Assembly (NCBI RefSeq): GCF_000368785.1
Contig: NZ_KB849691.1
Location: forward strand, 1 to 64,000
DNA from: Acinetobacter towneri DSM 14962 = CIP 107472
Lineage (GTDB): Bacteria > Pseudomonadota > Gammaproteobacteria > Pseudomonadales > Moraxellaceae
DNA: 64,000 bases
Reading direction: 5' to 3'
Below, piece by piece: positions 30,501 to 39,495 of this stretch (position 1 is the first letter of the stretch; the number at the start of each line of letters is the position of its first letter). Under the pieces are notes generated by a model, which saw nothing but the letters and a program-made list of their open reading frames with translations, searched no databases and was not told the DNA's origin. A program made the position numbers and the translations under genes.

Positions 30501-30560
30501 CAAGATAGGCCTGACTTTCGATTTTTTGATCAAGATAGGCTTGTGATTTCCGACTGCACT
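30501..30560. repeat. Two-copy direct repeat, 30-bp period
   Basis: CAAGATAGGC occurs at 30501-30510 and again at 30531-30540, and each is followed by a related segment (CTGACTTTCGA, then TTGTGATTTCCGA). It lies about 230 bp upstream of the sigma-54 promoter and could be a regulator site pair. Confidence 0.55.
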
Positions 30561-30616
30561 TTTTTAGGTATGTGATTTAGCTTTATTGCTATGCAAGGAT
30601 GCAAAAAATAATCATA

Positions 30617-30644
30617 GCACTGTGTAAATTCATGTTTAAAGTGC
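30617..30644. promoter_or_regulatory. GCACT...AGTGC half sites, possible NtrC enhancer
   Basis: GCACT (30617-30621) and AGTGC (30640-30644) are inverted. NtrC binds GCAC-containing palindromes 100-200 bp upstream of sigma-54 promoters; this pair is about 150-170 bp upstream. The spacing (18 bp between halves) is wider than the classic site, so this is tentative. Confidence 0.3.
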
Positions 30645-30788
30645 AGTGGTTATAAGACGAGTATTGATGCAAATCAAAATTCATTCCAATCAAAATAAAA
30701 AACACACTAAAAATAATTGATGTATAACAATAGTTTAAATTTATATCTATTGCTTTTAAACGTAAAATTACTGTTCTGAATTTCATCG

Positions 30789-30805
30789 TTGGCATAGAGT
30801 TTGCA
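30789..30805 (+). promoter_or_regulatory. Consensus sigma-54 promoter
   Basis: TTGGCATAGAGTTTGCA: the invariant GG (30791-30792) and GC (30803-30804) are exactly 12 bp apart, matching TGGCAC-N5-TTGC with one deviation. It lies about 64 bp upstream of the start codon of the TorF-type porin gene. Confidence 0.8.
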
Positions 30806-30868
30806 ATTCCTTCATTGAGTCAAAAAAAATAGACAAAGGCATCTCATCCGATGCAGGGGGAATCTAAA

Positions 30869-31621
30869 ATGAAATTCGTACTTCAAACACTTTCTTTGGC
30901 GATGTTCGCAGCCACATCAAGTCTCAGCTTTGCTGCAGAAAATGCGACAGGCATGTCGTTTAGCGGGACAGCAGCCTTAACCAGTGATTATCGCTATCGT
31001 GGTTTAACTCAAACCTTTAATGATCCCGCAGTGCAAGCAGGTTTTGCTCTCAGCCATGATTCTGGCGTGTATGCAGGCGTGTGGGGTTCCAATGTCGATT
31101 TTGGTGGTACGGCACATTTAGAGCTTGACCCTTATATGGGCTATACCACAAGCCTAGATTATTTTGCCAGCAAACCCATTTTGGATGTGGGTTTTTGGTA
31201 TTACGCCTACCCAAGTGAGAGCGATTTAAACTGGCTCGAAGCTTATGCAAAATTAGGTTTTAGTGATGTTTTGTTTAAAGATGCCAGCTTATTAACAGCC
31301 ATTAACTACAGTAATGATTTCTTAGGTGGTGACACCGATGCTTGGTATTTCAATGCCACTTATACCGCACCCATTGGAAGTACCGGCTTTTCTGGGGTTG
31401 CTGGATTAGGTTACACCCAAGCAGATGACTTTGATTTTGGCGGTGGAAAAGACAGCTATGTAGATTGGAAAGTCGGTGTAAGCTATAACTTTGCTTCAGT
31501 TGAAGGTTTATCTGCTGAATTGGCTGCTGTAGGAACTGATATTGATACCGATGGTTTTTCGCATGCGGCAAAGCGTGGCGTTGAAACAGGAGCTGTATTT
31601 ACTTTAACTAAAGCCTTCTAA
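30869..31621 (+). CDS. TorF family putative porin
   Basis: A 250-residue secreted protein with a signal peptide ending SSLSFA|AEN and a beta-rich domain of the TorF family (CHP02001/Gcw_chp), beginning GTAALTSDYRYRGLTQTFNDPAVQAGF. The family is a small outer-membrane barrel of unknown cargo. The ATG at 30869 (GGGGG upstream) is preferred to an ATG six codons earlier. The consensus sigma-54 promoter 64 bp upstream points to control by nitrogen status (NtrC) or another enhancer-binding protein. No obvious terminator follows, and the next gene is convergent. Confidence 0.85.
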   Translation: MKFVLQTLSLAMFAATSSLSFAAENATGMSFSGTAALTSDYRYRGLTQTFNDPAVQAGFALSHDSGVYAGVWGSNVDFGGTAHLELDPYMGYTTSLDYFASKPILDVGFWYYAYPSESDLNWLEAYAKLGFSDVLFKDASLLTAINYSNDFLGGDTDAWYFNATYTAPIGSTGFSGVAGLGYTQADDFDFGGGKDSYVDWKVGVSYNFASVEGLSAELAAVGTDIDTDGFSHAAKRGVETGAVFTLTKAF

Positions 31622-31775
31622 AGATACGGCTACGACGATAAATAAAAGCTCCAGTTAGGAGTGAAACTTAAAACAATAAAAACAACTCGCCCATTGTACA
31701 GGCATGGCAATGGGCTATTTTCATCTCTTAGACTTTTAATCAGATTCTTAATCGAACTCTTAATTAGACTTTCAA

Positions 31776-33263
31776 TCAGGCTTCATGGGCACGATAAGAC
31801 AGTGCTTCACTCAAATGTGGACTTTGAATCTGTTCACTTTGGGCTAAATCTGCAATGGTGCGTGCCACTCGTAACACCCGATGATACGCACGTGCCGATA
31901 AGTTCAAACGCTGCTGCGCAATGGCTAAAATATTTTGCGCAGTATCATCTAAATGTGCAAATTGCTCTAATTGTTTGGGACTGAGCGCCATGTTTAAACA
32001 CTCTTGGCGTTGCAATTGTCGTGTATATGCTTGAATGACACGGCTTCGCACGGTTTCAGAATTTTCCACTGGTCGGGTGTCCTGTAATTCATGTGCTTGC
32101 AGAGGTGGTACATCAATGTGTAAGTCGATACGATCCAATAACGGCCCTGAAATACGGTTTTGATAGCGTTTAATACTTTCTGCAGAACATTGGCAGCGCA
32201 CATCCTGATTAAAAGCATAACCACAAGGACAGGGATTCATGGCGGCAATTAGTTGAAAGTTGGCTGGAAAGGTAATTTGCCGAGAAGCGCGGGAAATCAC
32301 AATTTCTTTGGACTCTAAAGGTTGGCGCAGCACTTCTAACACTTTTTTATCAAATTCAGGTAATTCATCTAAAAATAAAACGCCTAAATGCGCCAAGGTA
32401 ATTTCACCGGGTTTGGGATATGAGCCTCCACCGACCAAGGCTACAGCAGAAGCGGTATGATGTGGGGCGCGAAAAGGACGCTGTCCAAACGTATGCGGGC
32501 TATTGGCCACTGAATAGATACTGGCAACCTCTAAATTTTCCTGCATATTCAATGGCGGTAAAATACTGGAAAGCCTAGATGCCAATAAGGTTTTGCCTGT
32601 ACCGGGTGGGCCTTTGAATAGCAATGAATGTCCACCTGCAGCCGCAATTTCCAAAGCACGTCGTGGGCGCAACTGTCCTTTAACATCGACTAAATCAAAG
32701 GCGGAATGTGATAACTGTGGTTGGGCAGTCGCGGTGACTTTATTTAAAGGCTGGCTTTGTGCCAAATGTTCGCAAACTTGTTTTAAATGTGTGGCGGCAA
32801 AGACTTCAAAGTCAGGCAATTGAGCAGCTTCTTGTGCATTTTGTTCAGGTAAAACCAAACGATGCTGTGCCTGTTGGCAGGCAATCGCAATACTGAGTGT
32901 GCCTGTGGTGGGACGCAATTGACCATCTAAAGCCAATTCTCCAATAAACTCTAAACTTTCAGTGCTTTGTTCGGGCAATTGTCCCGAAGCAATTAAAATG
33001 CCTAAAGCAATGGCTAAGTCCAAACGCGAACCATCTTTGGGCAAGTCGGCAGGCGCTAAATTAATGGTCAGACGTTTGGTTGGAAATTGAAAACCACTGT
33101 TAATAATGGCAGAGCGTACCCGATCTTTACTCTCACGCACGGCAGCTTCGGCTAGACCGACAATGGTTAAAGAAGGTAAGCCTTGACTCAGATGGACTTC
33201 GACTTCAATTGCAGGGGCGTGCAAGCCGAGCAGCCCCCGCGTATACACTTTGGCAAAAGACAT
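31776..33263 (-). CDS. comM: YifB/ComM family Mg-chelatase-like AAA+ ATPase
   Basis: A 495-residue protein with an N-terminal Lon-substrate-like/ChlI domain (1-170), an AAA+ ATPase core with Walker A GPPGTGKT (218-225) and the Walker B LFLDELPEF, and a C-terminal Mg-chelatase domain. ComM acts as a hexameric branch-migration helicase during natural transformation, and has been shown to matter in Acinetobacter and Vibrio. It is preceded by ubiK on the same strand, 72 bp away. The ATG is standard. Confidence 0.93.
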   Translation of the reverse strand: MSFAKVYTRGLLGLHAPAIEVEVHLSQGLPSLTIVGLAEAAVRESKDRVRSAIINSGFQFPTKRLTINLAPADLPKDGSRLDLAIALGILIASGQLPEQSTESLEFIGELALDGQLRPTTGTLSIAIACQQAQHRLVLPEQNAQEAAQLPDFEVFAATHLKQVCEHLAQSQPLNKVTATAQPQLSHSAFDLVDVKGQLRPRRALEIAAAGGHSLLFKGPPGTGKTLLASRLSSILPPLNMQENLEVASIYSVANSPHTFGQRPFRAPHHTASAVALVGGGSYPKPGEITLAHLGVLFLDELPEFDKKVLEVLRQPLESKEIVISRASRQITFPANFQLIAAMNPCPCGYAFNQDVRCQCSAESIKRYQNRISGPLLDRIDLHIDVPPLQAHELQDTRPVENSETVRSRVIQAYTRQLQRQECLNMALSPKQLEQFAHLDDTAQNILAIAQQRLNLSARAYHRVLRVARTIADLAQSEQIQSPHLSEALSYRAHEA

Positions 33264-33335
33264 TTTTATGATGATCCGTTTTGGTGCGTTATTTTTATAA
33301 TGTTTGGTTTTTGTATTTATGCACTCAATTGGTGC

Positions 33336-33563
33336 TTATTTTTGGAGTTGAATTTTCTGTTCCAGTGCTTCAACCTGTTTTAACAATTCATTTAAACGTA
33401 AGTTGGCATTATTGAGCGCAGTACGTTGGCGGTCTAGCTCATCTTGCGAGACCAAATCCATTTTGGTGACCGCCTCATTGAGCAAAGCACGTAAATTATG
33501 TTCTAAATCTTTTTTAGGTTGTTCAACTTGTTCCAAAATGGCTTGTAATAAAGTTTCAATCAT
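33336..33563 (-). CDS. ubiK: Ubiquinone biosynthesis accessory factor UbiK
   Basis: A 75-residue BMFP-family protein (YqiC) that helps the ubiquinone biosynthetic complex. The sequence is a long coiled-coil helix: MIETLLQAILEQ at the start, LNEAVTKMDLVSQDELDRQ in the centre and a leucine-rich C-terminal heptad pattern (LRLNELLKQVEALEQKI). The ATG at 33563 is preferred to an upstream in-frame GTG. It precedes comM on the same strand. Confidence 0.87.
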   Translation of the reverse strand: MIETLLQAILEQVEQPKKDLEHNLRALLNEAVTKMDLVSQDELDRQRTALNNANLRLNELLKQVEALEQKIQLQK

Positions 33564-33780
33564 TGTTGTTTCCACAAAGATGGAGAAAATGGAGGCAGTG
33601 TAGCACTGGTCTTGAATAGACTATAGCATTTCAGACGAAATATGGATTTATTCGATGAGTAAAATCGTAAATCTTCTAGTAAATATGTCTATTTTTTGAA
33701 GATCACAACCATATAAATGTATAAAATAAGGTATAAAGAAAACTCATGTCACGGTTTCTAATTTCCCCCGACCTTAGAAC

Positions 33781-33800
33781 TTTGGCATGGAATTTGAACA
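33781..33800 (+). promoter_or_regulatory. Sigma-54-like promoter of glnK-amtB
   Basis: TTGGCATGGAATTTGAAC: the -24 GG (33784-33785) is perfect but the -12 GC position reads GA (33796-33797). It is 40 bp upstream of the glnK start codon. glnK-amtB is a classical NtrC/sigma-54 target in enteric bacteria, so this weak match is still the best candidate. Confidence 0.5.
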
Positions 33801-33803
33801 TAA

Positions 33804-34178
<375 letters not shown>

Positions 34179-34240
34179 AAGATGGCATGAAGTTTGCTGA
34201 GTACCTAATAACTCACAAAAACAAAGGTCGGGGGACACAA

Positions 34241-35650
34241 ATGAAAAAAATGCTACTCGCGCTGAGTCTATCAGGCGCACTTCTTGGTGGTTCTGTTGCT
34301 TGGGCTGAAGAAGCCGCAACAGCCACCATTCCATCTTCAGATGTTGCAGTGCTTGAAACTGCCGAAACATCTCCTATCGAAACAACAAATGCAACAGAAG
34401 TTGCAGCTGTAGCAGAAGTCAGCACGCCTGAAACTGCTGAACCAGAAGCTGTATTAGATACAGGCGATACCGCTTGGATTTTAGTTTCGACTGCTTTAGT
34501 TTTACTCATGACCATTCCTGGTTTGGCACTGTTTTATGGCGGTATGGTACGTAAGAAAAATGTACTCAATACTATGGCTTATAGCTTTGTAGCAGCAGCC
34601 GTGGTCAGTATTGCCTGGGTGGCAGTGGGCTATAGTTTGGCTTTTGGTGAAGGTAATGCCTTTATTGGCAGCCTAGATAAAGTTATGCTGGCAGGCATTG
34701 GCACAGATGCTTTAAGCGGCAGCATTCCAGAAATTTTATTTGTGATTTTCCAAATGACTTTTGCCATTATTACTGTGGCTATTATCAGTGGTTCAATTGC
34801 AGAAAGAATGAAGTTTGGTGCCTTTGTTGCCTTTATCGCGATTTGGGTGGTCGTGGTCTATGCACCAATTACCCACTGGGTATGGGGTGGTGGTTGGTTA
34901 GGCAATGATGGTGCACTCGACTTTGCTGGTGGTACTGTTGTTCATATTAACTCTGGTGTTGCAGGTTTGGTTGCTGCATACATGTTGGGTAAACGTATGG
35001 GCTTGGGCCGTGAATCTATGGCTCCGCACAACCTGACTTTGACTGTACTGGGTGTAAGTTTACTCTGGGTGGGCTGGTTTGGTTTCAACGGTGGTTCTGC
35101 TTTAGGCGCGAATGGTGCAGCGGGTTATGCCTTAGTTGCAACGCAAGTGGCAGCCGCAGCTGCAGCAATTGCATGGCTTGTGGTTGAAAAACTGGTACGT
35201 GGTAAAGGTTCTGTATTAGGTGCTGCATCGGGTGCAGTTGCAGGTTTGGTCGTGATTACGCCAGCAGCAGGTTTTGTGACTGTCGGTGGTGCATTAGCGA
35301 TGGGTTTAATTGGTGGTGTGGTCTGTTTCTGGGGGATTACTGCCTTAAAACGCGCTCTGAAAGCCGATGACTCTTTAGATGCCTTTGGATTACATGGTGT
35401 AGGTGGTATTGTTGGTGCAATTTTAACCGCCTTTTTTGCCAGCGAGTTTATTATGGGCGATGCTGCACCAAGCAACCTAATGAGCCAACTTTGGGTGCAA
35501 GTTGAAGGCGTGTTAGCGACTATTGCTTACTCAGCTGTACTGACTTTCATCATCTTAAAAGTAATTGATCTAACAATCGGTATTCGTGTGGCTGCAGAAG
35601 ATGAGCGCATGGGCCTCGATTTAAGCCAACATGGCGAACGGGTCGAATAA
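34241..35650 (+). CDS. amtB: Ammonium transporter
   Basis: A 469-residue ammonium channel, 11 helices after a signal peptide (cleaved after AWA). The twin histidines of the pore lie in VVHINSGVAG and DAFGLHGVGG; the Phe gate region is preserved. Between signal peptide and helix 1 is an unusual stretch of about 50 residues rich in Ala, Glu, Thr and Ser (about 22-68). The ATG at 34241 is preferred over a longer in-frame start at 34187 because GGGGGAC lies just before it. It is co-transcribed with glnK, 62 bp downstream. Confidence 0.94.
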   Translation: MKKMLLALSLSGALLGGSVAWAEEAATATIPSSDVAVLETAETSPIETTNATEVAAVAEVSTPETAEPEAVLDTGDTAWILVSTALVLLMTIPGLALFYGGMVRKKNVLNTMAYSFVAAAVVSIAWVAVGYSLAFGEGNAFIGSLDKVMLAGIGTDALSGSIPEILFVIFQMTFAIITVAIISGSIAERMKFGAFVAFIAIWVVVVYAPITHWVWGGGWLGNDGALDFAGGTVVHINSGVAGLVAAYMLGKRMGLGRESMAPHNLTLTVLGVSLLWVGWFGFNGGSALGANGAAGYALVATQVAAAAAAIAWLVVEKLVRGKGSVLGAASGAVAGLVVITPAAGFVTVGGALAMGLIGGVVCFWGITALKRALKADDSLDAFGLHGVGGIVGAILTAFFASEFIMGDAAPSNLMSQLWVQVEGVLATIAYSAVLTFIILKVIDLTIGIRVAAEDERMGLDLSQHGERVE

Positions 35651-35683
35651 TTCAGAAAATGCAATAATCAATATATTGTGTAG

Positions 35684-35710
35684 AACAGCCCTTTGGGGCT
35701 GTTTTTTTTC
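35684..35710 (+). terminator. Terminator after amtB
   Basis: AACAGCCC / GGGCTGTT with a 4-nt loop is followed by eight T residues. Confidence 0.93.
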
Positions 35711-35790
35711 TATATATTGAGTAAAGCTCTACAAAGTTTAGAAATTTTGCTACACTGCATTTTCATTCAAATTTGTGCAATTTAACCGCT

Positions 35791-36249
35791 ATGCATTGTC
35801 CATTTTGCAACGCTGCAGACAGTAAAGTGATTGACTCACGTTTGGCGGCAGAAGGCTGCCAAATTCGCCGACGTCGTGAGTGTATTGGCTGCGGTGAACG
35901 CTTCACCACTTTTGAAAGTTATGAAGTCGTCATGCCACGTGTGATTAAATCGGATGGGAAAAGTGAACCCTTCGATGAAGCCAAGCTACGTCGTTCACTG
36001 ATGCATGCTTTACAAAAGCGTCCTGTGACCCAAGAGCAAATAGAAACTGTACTCAGCGACATCCAATTACAAATTCGCCGTTTGGGTGAGCGCGATGTGA
36101 AATCACGTACCATTGGTGAAATTGTCATGCAGGCCTTATTTGCACTGGATCATGTGGCGTATGTCCGTTTTGCTTCGGTGTATCAAGACTTTCAGGATGT
36201 CGAAGCGTTTCGTCGTCAAATTGAACAAATGCAGTTACGTGAGCAATAA
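35791..36249 (+). CDS. nrdR: Transcriptional repressor NrdR
   Basis: A 152-residue repressor of ribonucleotide reductase genes. It has a zinc ribbon (CPFC at 3-6, CIGC at 31-34) that binds NrdR boxes, and an ATP-cone domain (from about 49, [20 protein letters not shown]) that senses ATP/dATP. The ATG at 35791 is chosen over an in-frame GTG six codons earlier. The stop codon is 6 bp from the ribD start, so nrdR begins the rib operon here, an arrangement common in Gammaproteobacteria. Confidence 0.96.
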   Translation: MHCPFCNAADSKVIDSRLAAEGCQIRRRRECIGCGERFTTFESYEVVMPRVIKSDGKSEPFDEAKLRRSLMHALQKRPVTQEQIETVLSDIQLQIRRLGERDVKSRTIGEIVMQALFALDHVAYVRFASVYQDFQDVEAFRRQIEQMQLREQ

Positions 36250-36255
36250 ATCCTC

Positions 36256-37389
36256 ATGTCAGCAAAAAGCACACAACATCTGAATATGACTGAATCTACT
36301 TCCAATTTACCACCCGACGATCTTTTTTGGATGCGTCGTGCTATTGAATTGGCACGTTTGGGGCAATACAGTACCAAACCTAATCCAAATGTCGGCTGTG
36401 TGATTGTTAAAGATGCGCAATTATTGGGCGAAGGTTATCATCCGCGTGCAGGACAACCGCATGCCGAAGTCTTTGCTTTGCGTCAGGCAGGTGAACAGGC
36501 ACGTGGTGCAACTGCCTATGTAACTTTGGAACCGTGTGCGCACTATGGACGCACACCACCTTGTGCCAAAGCATTGGTTGATGCAGGCGTGGCTAAAGTG
36601 GTGGTGGCATGTCCAGACCCAAATCCATTGGTGGCAGGCAAGGGTGTTCAGATTTTAAAGGATGCAGGCATTCAGGTGGAGGTCGGTGTGGCAGAAGCCG
36701 AAGCGCGTCAGTTAAATTTAGGCTTTTTAAAAGCCATGGCTACGGGCATGCCCTATGTGCGTTTAAAAGTAGCTTCAAGTTTGGATGGTCGCACGGCAAT
36801 GGCTTCGGGTGAATCCAAATGGATCACAGGCACGTCTGCACGTGCCGATGTGCAACATTGGCGGGCAATTTCTGCTGCAGTCTTAACGGGGATCGACACG
36901 TTACTGGCCGATGACTGTCTGCTTAATGTACGCCACTTAGAGGGTGTAGATGACATCCACAGCGTAGTACAACCCAAACGGATTATTTTAGATCGCCAAG
37001 GTCGTTTGCCTTTGAGCGCACAAATTTTGCAGCAGCCTGAAACGGTGATGGTGATGGGACCGTATCGTGCAGAGTTGGCTGCTTTGGGCGTGTTACAATT
37101 GGAACCGCAACCTTTAGCCACCTTACTTGCCCAATTGGTACAGCAACATCAAATTTATGATGTGTTGGTTGAAGCGGGTGCAACCTTATCGACTGCTTTC
37201 TTACAGGAAGGTTGGGTCGATGAAGTGATCAGCTATGTGGCACCTACATTGTTAGGGCGCTCGGCTCGTGCCATGTTTAATGCAGAATTTGAACAGATGG
37301 CAGAGCAACTTCGATTTAAACTTTGCGACGTCACTCAATTGGGTGATGACGTGCGCCTTAGGTTAATTCCTTCTCAAGAGACACTATGA
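36256..37389 (+). CDS. ribD: Bifunctional riboflavin biosynthesis protein RibD
   Basis: A 377-residue fusion of an N-terminal deaminase and a C-terminal reductase. The deaminase zinc ligands are in PHAEVFAL (His69, Glu71) and PCAHYGRTPPC (Cys94, Cys103). The reductase begins near 165 (PYVRLKVASSLDGRTAMASGESKWITG). It carries out two early steps of the riboflavin pathway. An alternative ATG ten codons in is possible. It is the second gene of the nrdR-rib cluster, and the next gene overlaps it by four bases. Confidence 0.95.
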   Translation: MSAKSTQHLNMTESTSNLPPDDLFWMRRAIELARLGQYSTKPNPNVGCVIVKDAQLLGEGYHPRAGQPHAEVFALRQAGEQARGATAYVTLEPCAHYGRTPPCAKALVDAGVAKVVVACPDPNPLVAGKGVQILKDAGIQVEVGVAEAEARQLNLGFLKAMATGMPYVRLKVASSLDGRTAMASGESKWITGTSARADVQHWRAISAAVLTGIDTLLADDCLLNVRHLEGVDDIHSVVQPKRIILDRQGRLPLSAQILQQPETVMVMGPYRAELAALGVLQLEPQPLATLLAQLVQQHQIYDVLVEAGATLSTAFLQEGWVDEVISYVAPTLLGRSARAMFNAEFEQMAEQLRFKLCDVTQLGDDVRLRLIPSQETL

Positions 37390-38678
37390 GTTCAGAGTCA
37401 ACGGTTTATCACAAACGTCGTCATGCGGCACGCACCACTGATGAATACTTATTCCATCAGTTAGTGCCTTATTTGGGCAATAAACGCCGTTTACTGCATC
37501 TGATTTTAGAAGCACTTGAACAGACAGGAACGCTGCATCCTAAAAATGGTCGTGCGCCAATTTTTGCCGATTTTTTTGCAGGTTCAGGAGTGGTATCACG
37601 TTTGGCGCGCCAAAATGGTTATCGGGTGATTGCCAATGACTGGGAACCGTACAGCCATGCCTTAAACCATGCGATTTTGGCCTGCACTGAAGCACCTGCG
37701 TTTAAAGAATTAGGCGGCTATCAAAAAGCCATTGATTATTTGAACCGTTTGCCTGAAGTCAAAGGCTGGGTGACGCATAATTTGTGTCCGCGCAATGACG
37801 AAATTTATGACCCAAGTCGTGACCGTTTATTCTTTAAACGTCGTAACGGTATGCGCATAGATGCGATTCGTCAGCAAATTGCTACGTGGCAAGCGCAGGG
37901 TGCCATTGATGATGTTGAGATGTCGGCATTGTTGGCGCCGTTGTTGTACTCTGCCAGTTTTGTCAGTAATACCAGTGGGGTGTTTAAAAGCTTCCACCAC
38001 GGCTGGGGTGGCAAAACTCAAACTGCACTCGAACGAATAGAATCATTATTGTGGCTCACGCCAAGCCGTTTTTGTGACATTGGCGAACCGAATAAACCTG
38101 CTGCAGAAATGTGGTGTGTAGATGCCCAACATCTTGCCAATCAAATGAGTGGTTTTGAGGTGGATGTGGCGTATTTAGACCCACCGTATAATCAACATGC
38201 TTATAGCAGCAACTATCATGTTTTAAATGCCTTAACCTTATGGGATCAGGTCGATTTACCAACCCCAGACACCAAAGGTTTTAAAAGTGGTATTGACCGT
38301 GCATGGCGCAAAGAACGTCCAAGTCCATACAACTCATCTAAGTACGCCAAAGAGGCGTATGAAACCTTATTGGACACCATTAATGCGCGTTTTATTCTGA
38401 CCAGTTATTCTACCGATGGTAATATTAGTGCCACAGACTTGTTGCAAGCCAATTTAAAACGCGGTCGAGTGACGTTATTGACGCAAGATGTTCCGCGTTA
38501 TCGCGTGAGTAAACAGCGTCAGTCCGAGCGTGCGCGCGTGCTGGAATTTATTGTGATTACCGATACGCATGCCAAGTCAGGCCCACCTATTCGCCAGTTG
38601 TTAGGGCAACTTTACCATTTTGCAGAATTGGGTGGTGTAGATACCTCAGGTGTGAGTACCCAATTGGCGTTGTGGTAA
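37386..38678 (+). CDS. Orphan D12-class adenine-specific DNA methyltransferase
   Basis: A 430-residue D12-class N6-adenine methyltransferase. It has YLGNKRRL (29-36), the AdoMet motif DFFAGSG (62-68) and the catalytic DPPYNQ (265-270). It resembles the COG3392 group more than E. coli Dam (278 residues): it has a long insert between the two motifs. It overlaps ribD by ATGA and precedes ribE by 34 bp, so it appears translated from the rib transcript. No restriction endonuclease or specificity gene is nearby, so it is probably solitary. The recognition site is unknown. Confidence 0.88.
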   Translation: MSSESTVYHKRRHAARTTDEYLFHQLVPYLGNKRRLLHLILEALEQTGTLHPKNGRAPIFADFFAGSGVVSRLARQNGYRVIANDWEPYSHALNHAILACTEAPAFKELGGYQKAIDYLNRLPEVKGWVTHNLCPRNDEIYDPSRDRLFFKRRNGMRIDAIRQQIATWQAQGAIDDVEMSALLAPLLYSASFVSNTSGVFKSFHHGWGGKTQTALERIESLLWLTPSRFCDIGEPNKPAAEMWCVDAQHLANQMSGFEVDVAYLDPPYNQHAYSSNYHVLNALTLWDQVDLPTPDTKGFKSGIDRAWRKERPSPYNSSKYAKEAYETLLDTINARFILTSYSTDGNISATDLLQANLKRGRVTLLTQDVPRYRVSKQRQSERARVLEFIVITDTHAKSGPPIRQLLGQLYHFAELGGVDTSGVSTQLALW

Positions 38679-38712
38679 ATCCACAAATCCTCAGTGAATG
38701 AGAGAAAAGATT

Positions 38713-39372
38713 ATGTTTACAGGCATTATTGAAAGTTTAGGTAAAGTAGAAAGCCTGCAAAGTGTGGGCGGTGATGTACGTTTGCGTATTCAGACCGATT
38801 TGGATATGTCGGATGTGCATTTGGGGGATTCAATTGCCACCAATGGTATTTGCCTGACTGTGATCGAGTGGGGCGACAATTGGTATGCCGCAGATGTGTC
38901 CCGTGAAAGTTTGAACCGTACCACTTTAGGCACATGGAAAGTGGGTCAGCCTGTCAATGTCGAAAAAGCCATGTTGCCGACCACACGTTTTGGTGGACAT
39001 ATCGTAAGTGGCCATGTTGATGCAGTCGGTGAAATTACGCTGGTACGTGAAGATGCACGTTCAATTTACTATGAAGTGACTGCACCTGCAGAAGTTGCCA
39101 AATATTTGGCAGAAAAAGGTTCGGTGACCGTCGATGGCATCAGCCTGACCATTAACCATTTACGCGGCAGTGTTATCAGTCTGAATTTAATTCCACACAC
39201 GGCAGAGCGTACCAATATTGGCACATGGAAAGTTGGCAGCAAGGTCAATTTAGAAGTGGATGTCTTGGCGCGTTATATTGAGCGTTTGCTCTTGGGTGAT
39301 AAAGCTGCAGAAACTACGCAGCAATCTAAAATTAGCATGGAATTCTTGGCTGAAAATGGCTTTTTAAAATAA
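38713..39372 (+). CDS. ribE: Riboflavin synthase alpha chain
   Basis: A 219-residue protein with two tandem lumazine-binding domains: MFTGIIESLGKVESL opens the first, and GGHIVSGHVDAVGEI, near residue 97, opens the second. It dismutates two molecules of 6,7-dimethyl-8-ribityllumazine into riboflavin. The ATG at 38713 (GAGAAAAG upstream) is preferred to a start five codons before. It closes the nrdR-ribD-methylase-ribE cluster. The gene is called ribC in E. coli and ribE in others. Confidence 0.95.
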   Translation: MFTGIIESLGKVESLQSVGGDVRLRIQTDLDMSDVHLGDSIATNGICLTVIEWGDNWYAADVSRESLNRTTLGTWKVGQPVNVEKAMLPTTRFGGHIVSGHVDAVGEITLVREDARSIYYEVTAPAEVAKYLAEKGSVTVDGISLTINHLRGSVISLNLIPHTAERTNIGTWKVGSKVNLEVDVLARYIERLLLGDKAAETTQQSKISMEFLAENGFLK

Positions 39373-39393
39373 GCACAGAGCCGAATGAAATTT

Positions 39394-39428
39394 AAACAGT
39401 CTGATTGAAAAATTAGACTGTTTTTTTG
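39394..39428 (+). terminator. Terminator after ribE
   Basis: AAACAGTCT / AGACTGTTT (with ATT/AAT inside) and a T run mark the end of the rib transcript. Confidence 0.92.
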
Positions 39429-39495
39429 TTTTTAGGGATAATTAAAAAGATAAAGATGTTTTTTTCATCATAAACACCCCTTTGGTTTAATGTAG

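Larger units (their letters stand above)
29749..30868. other. 1.1-kb gene-free AT-rich region between two divergent porin genes
   Basis: No convincing gene in either direction. It contains a perfect 8-bp stem GTAATAGC / GCTATTAC (30227-30247), a 30-bp-period direct repeat at 30501-30550, GCACT and AGTGC half sites at 30617-30644 and a consensus sigma-54 promoter at 30789-30805. The left part is very A+T rich, as expected for a porin promoter region. Confidence 0.6.

Noticed and set aside
37386..38678. Restriction-modification system
   Set aside because: Only the methylase is present; neighbours are riboflavin genes.
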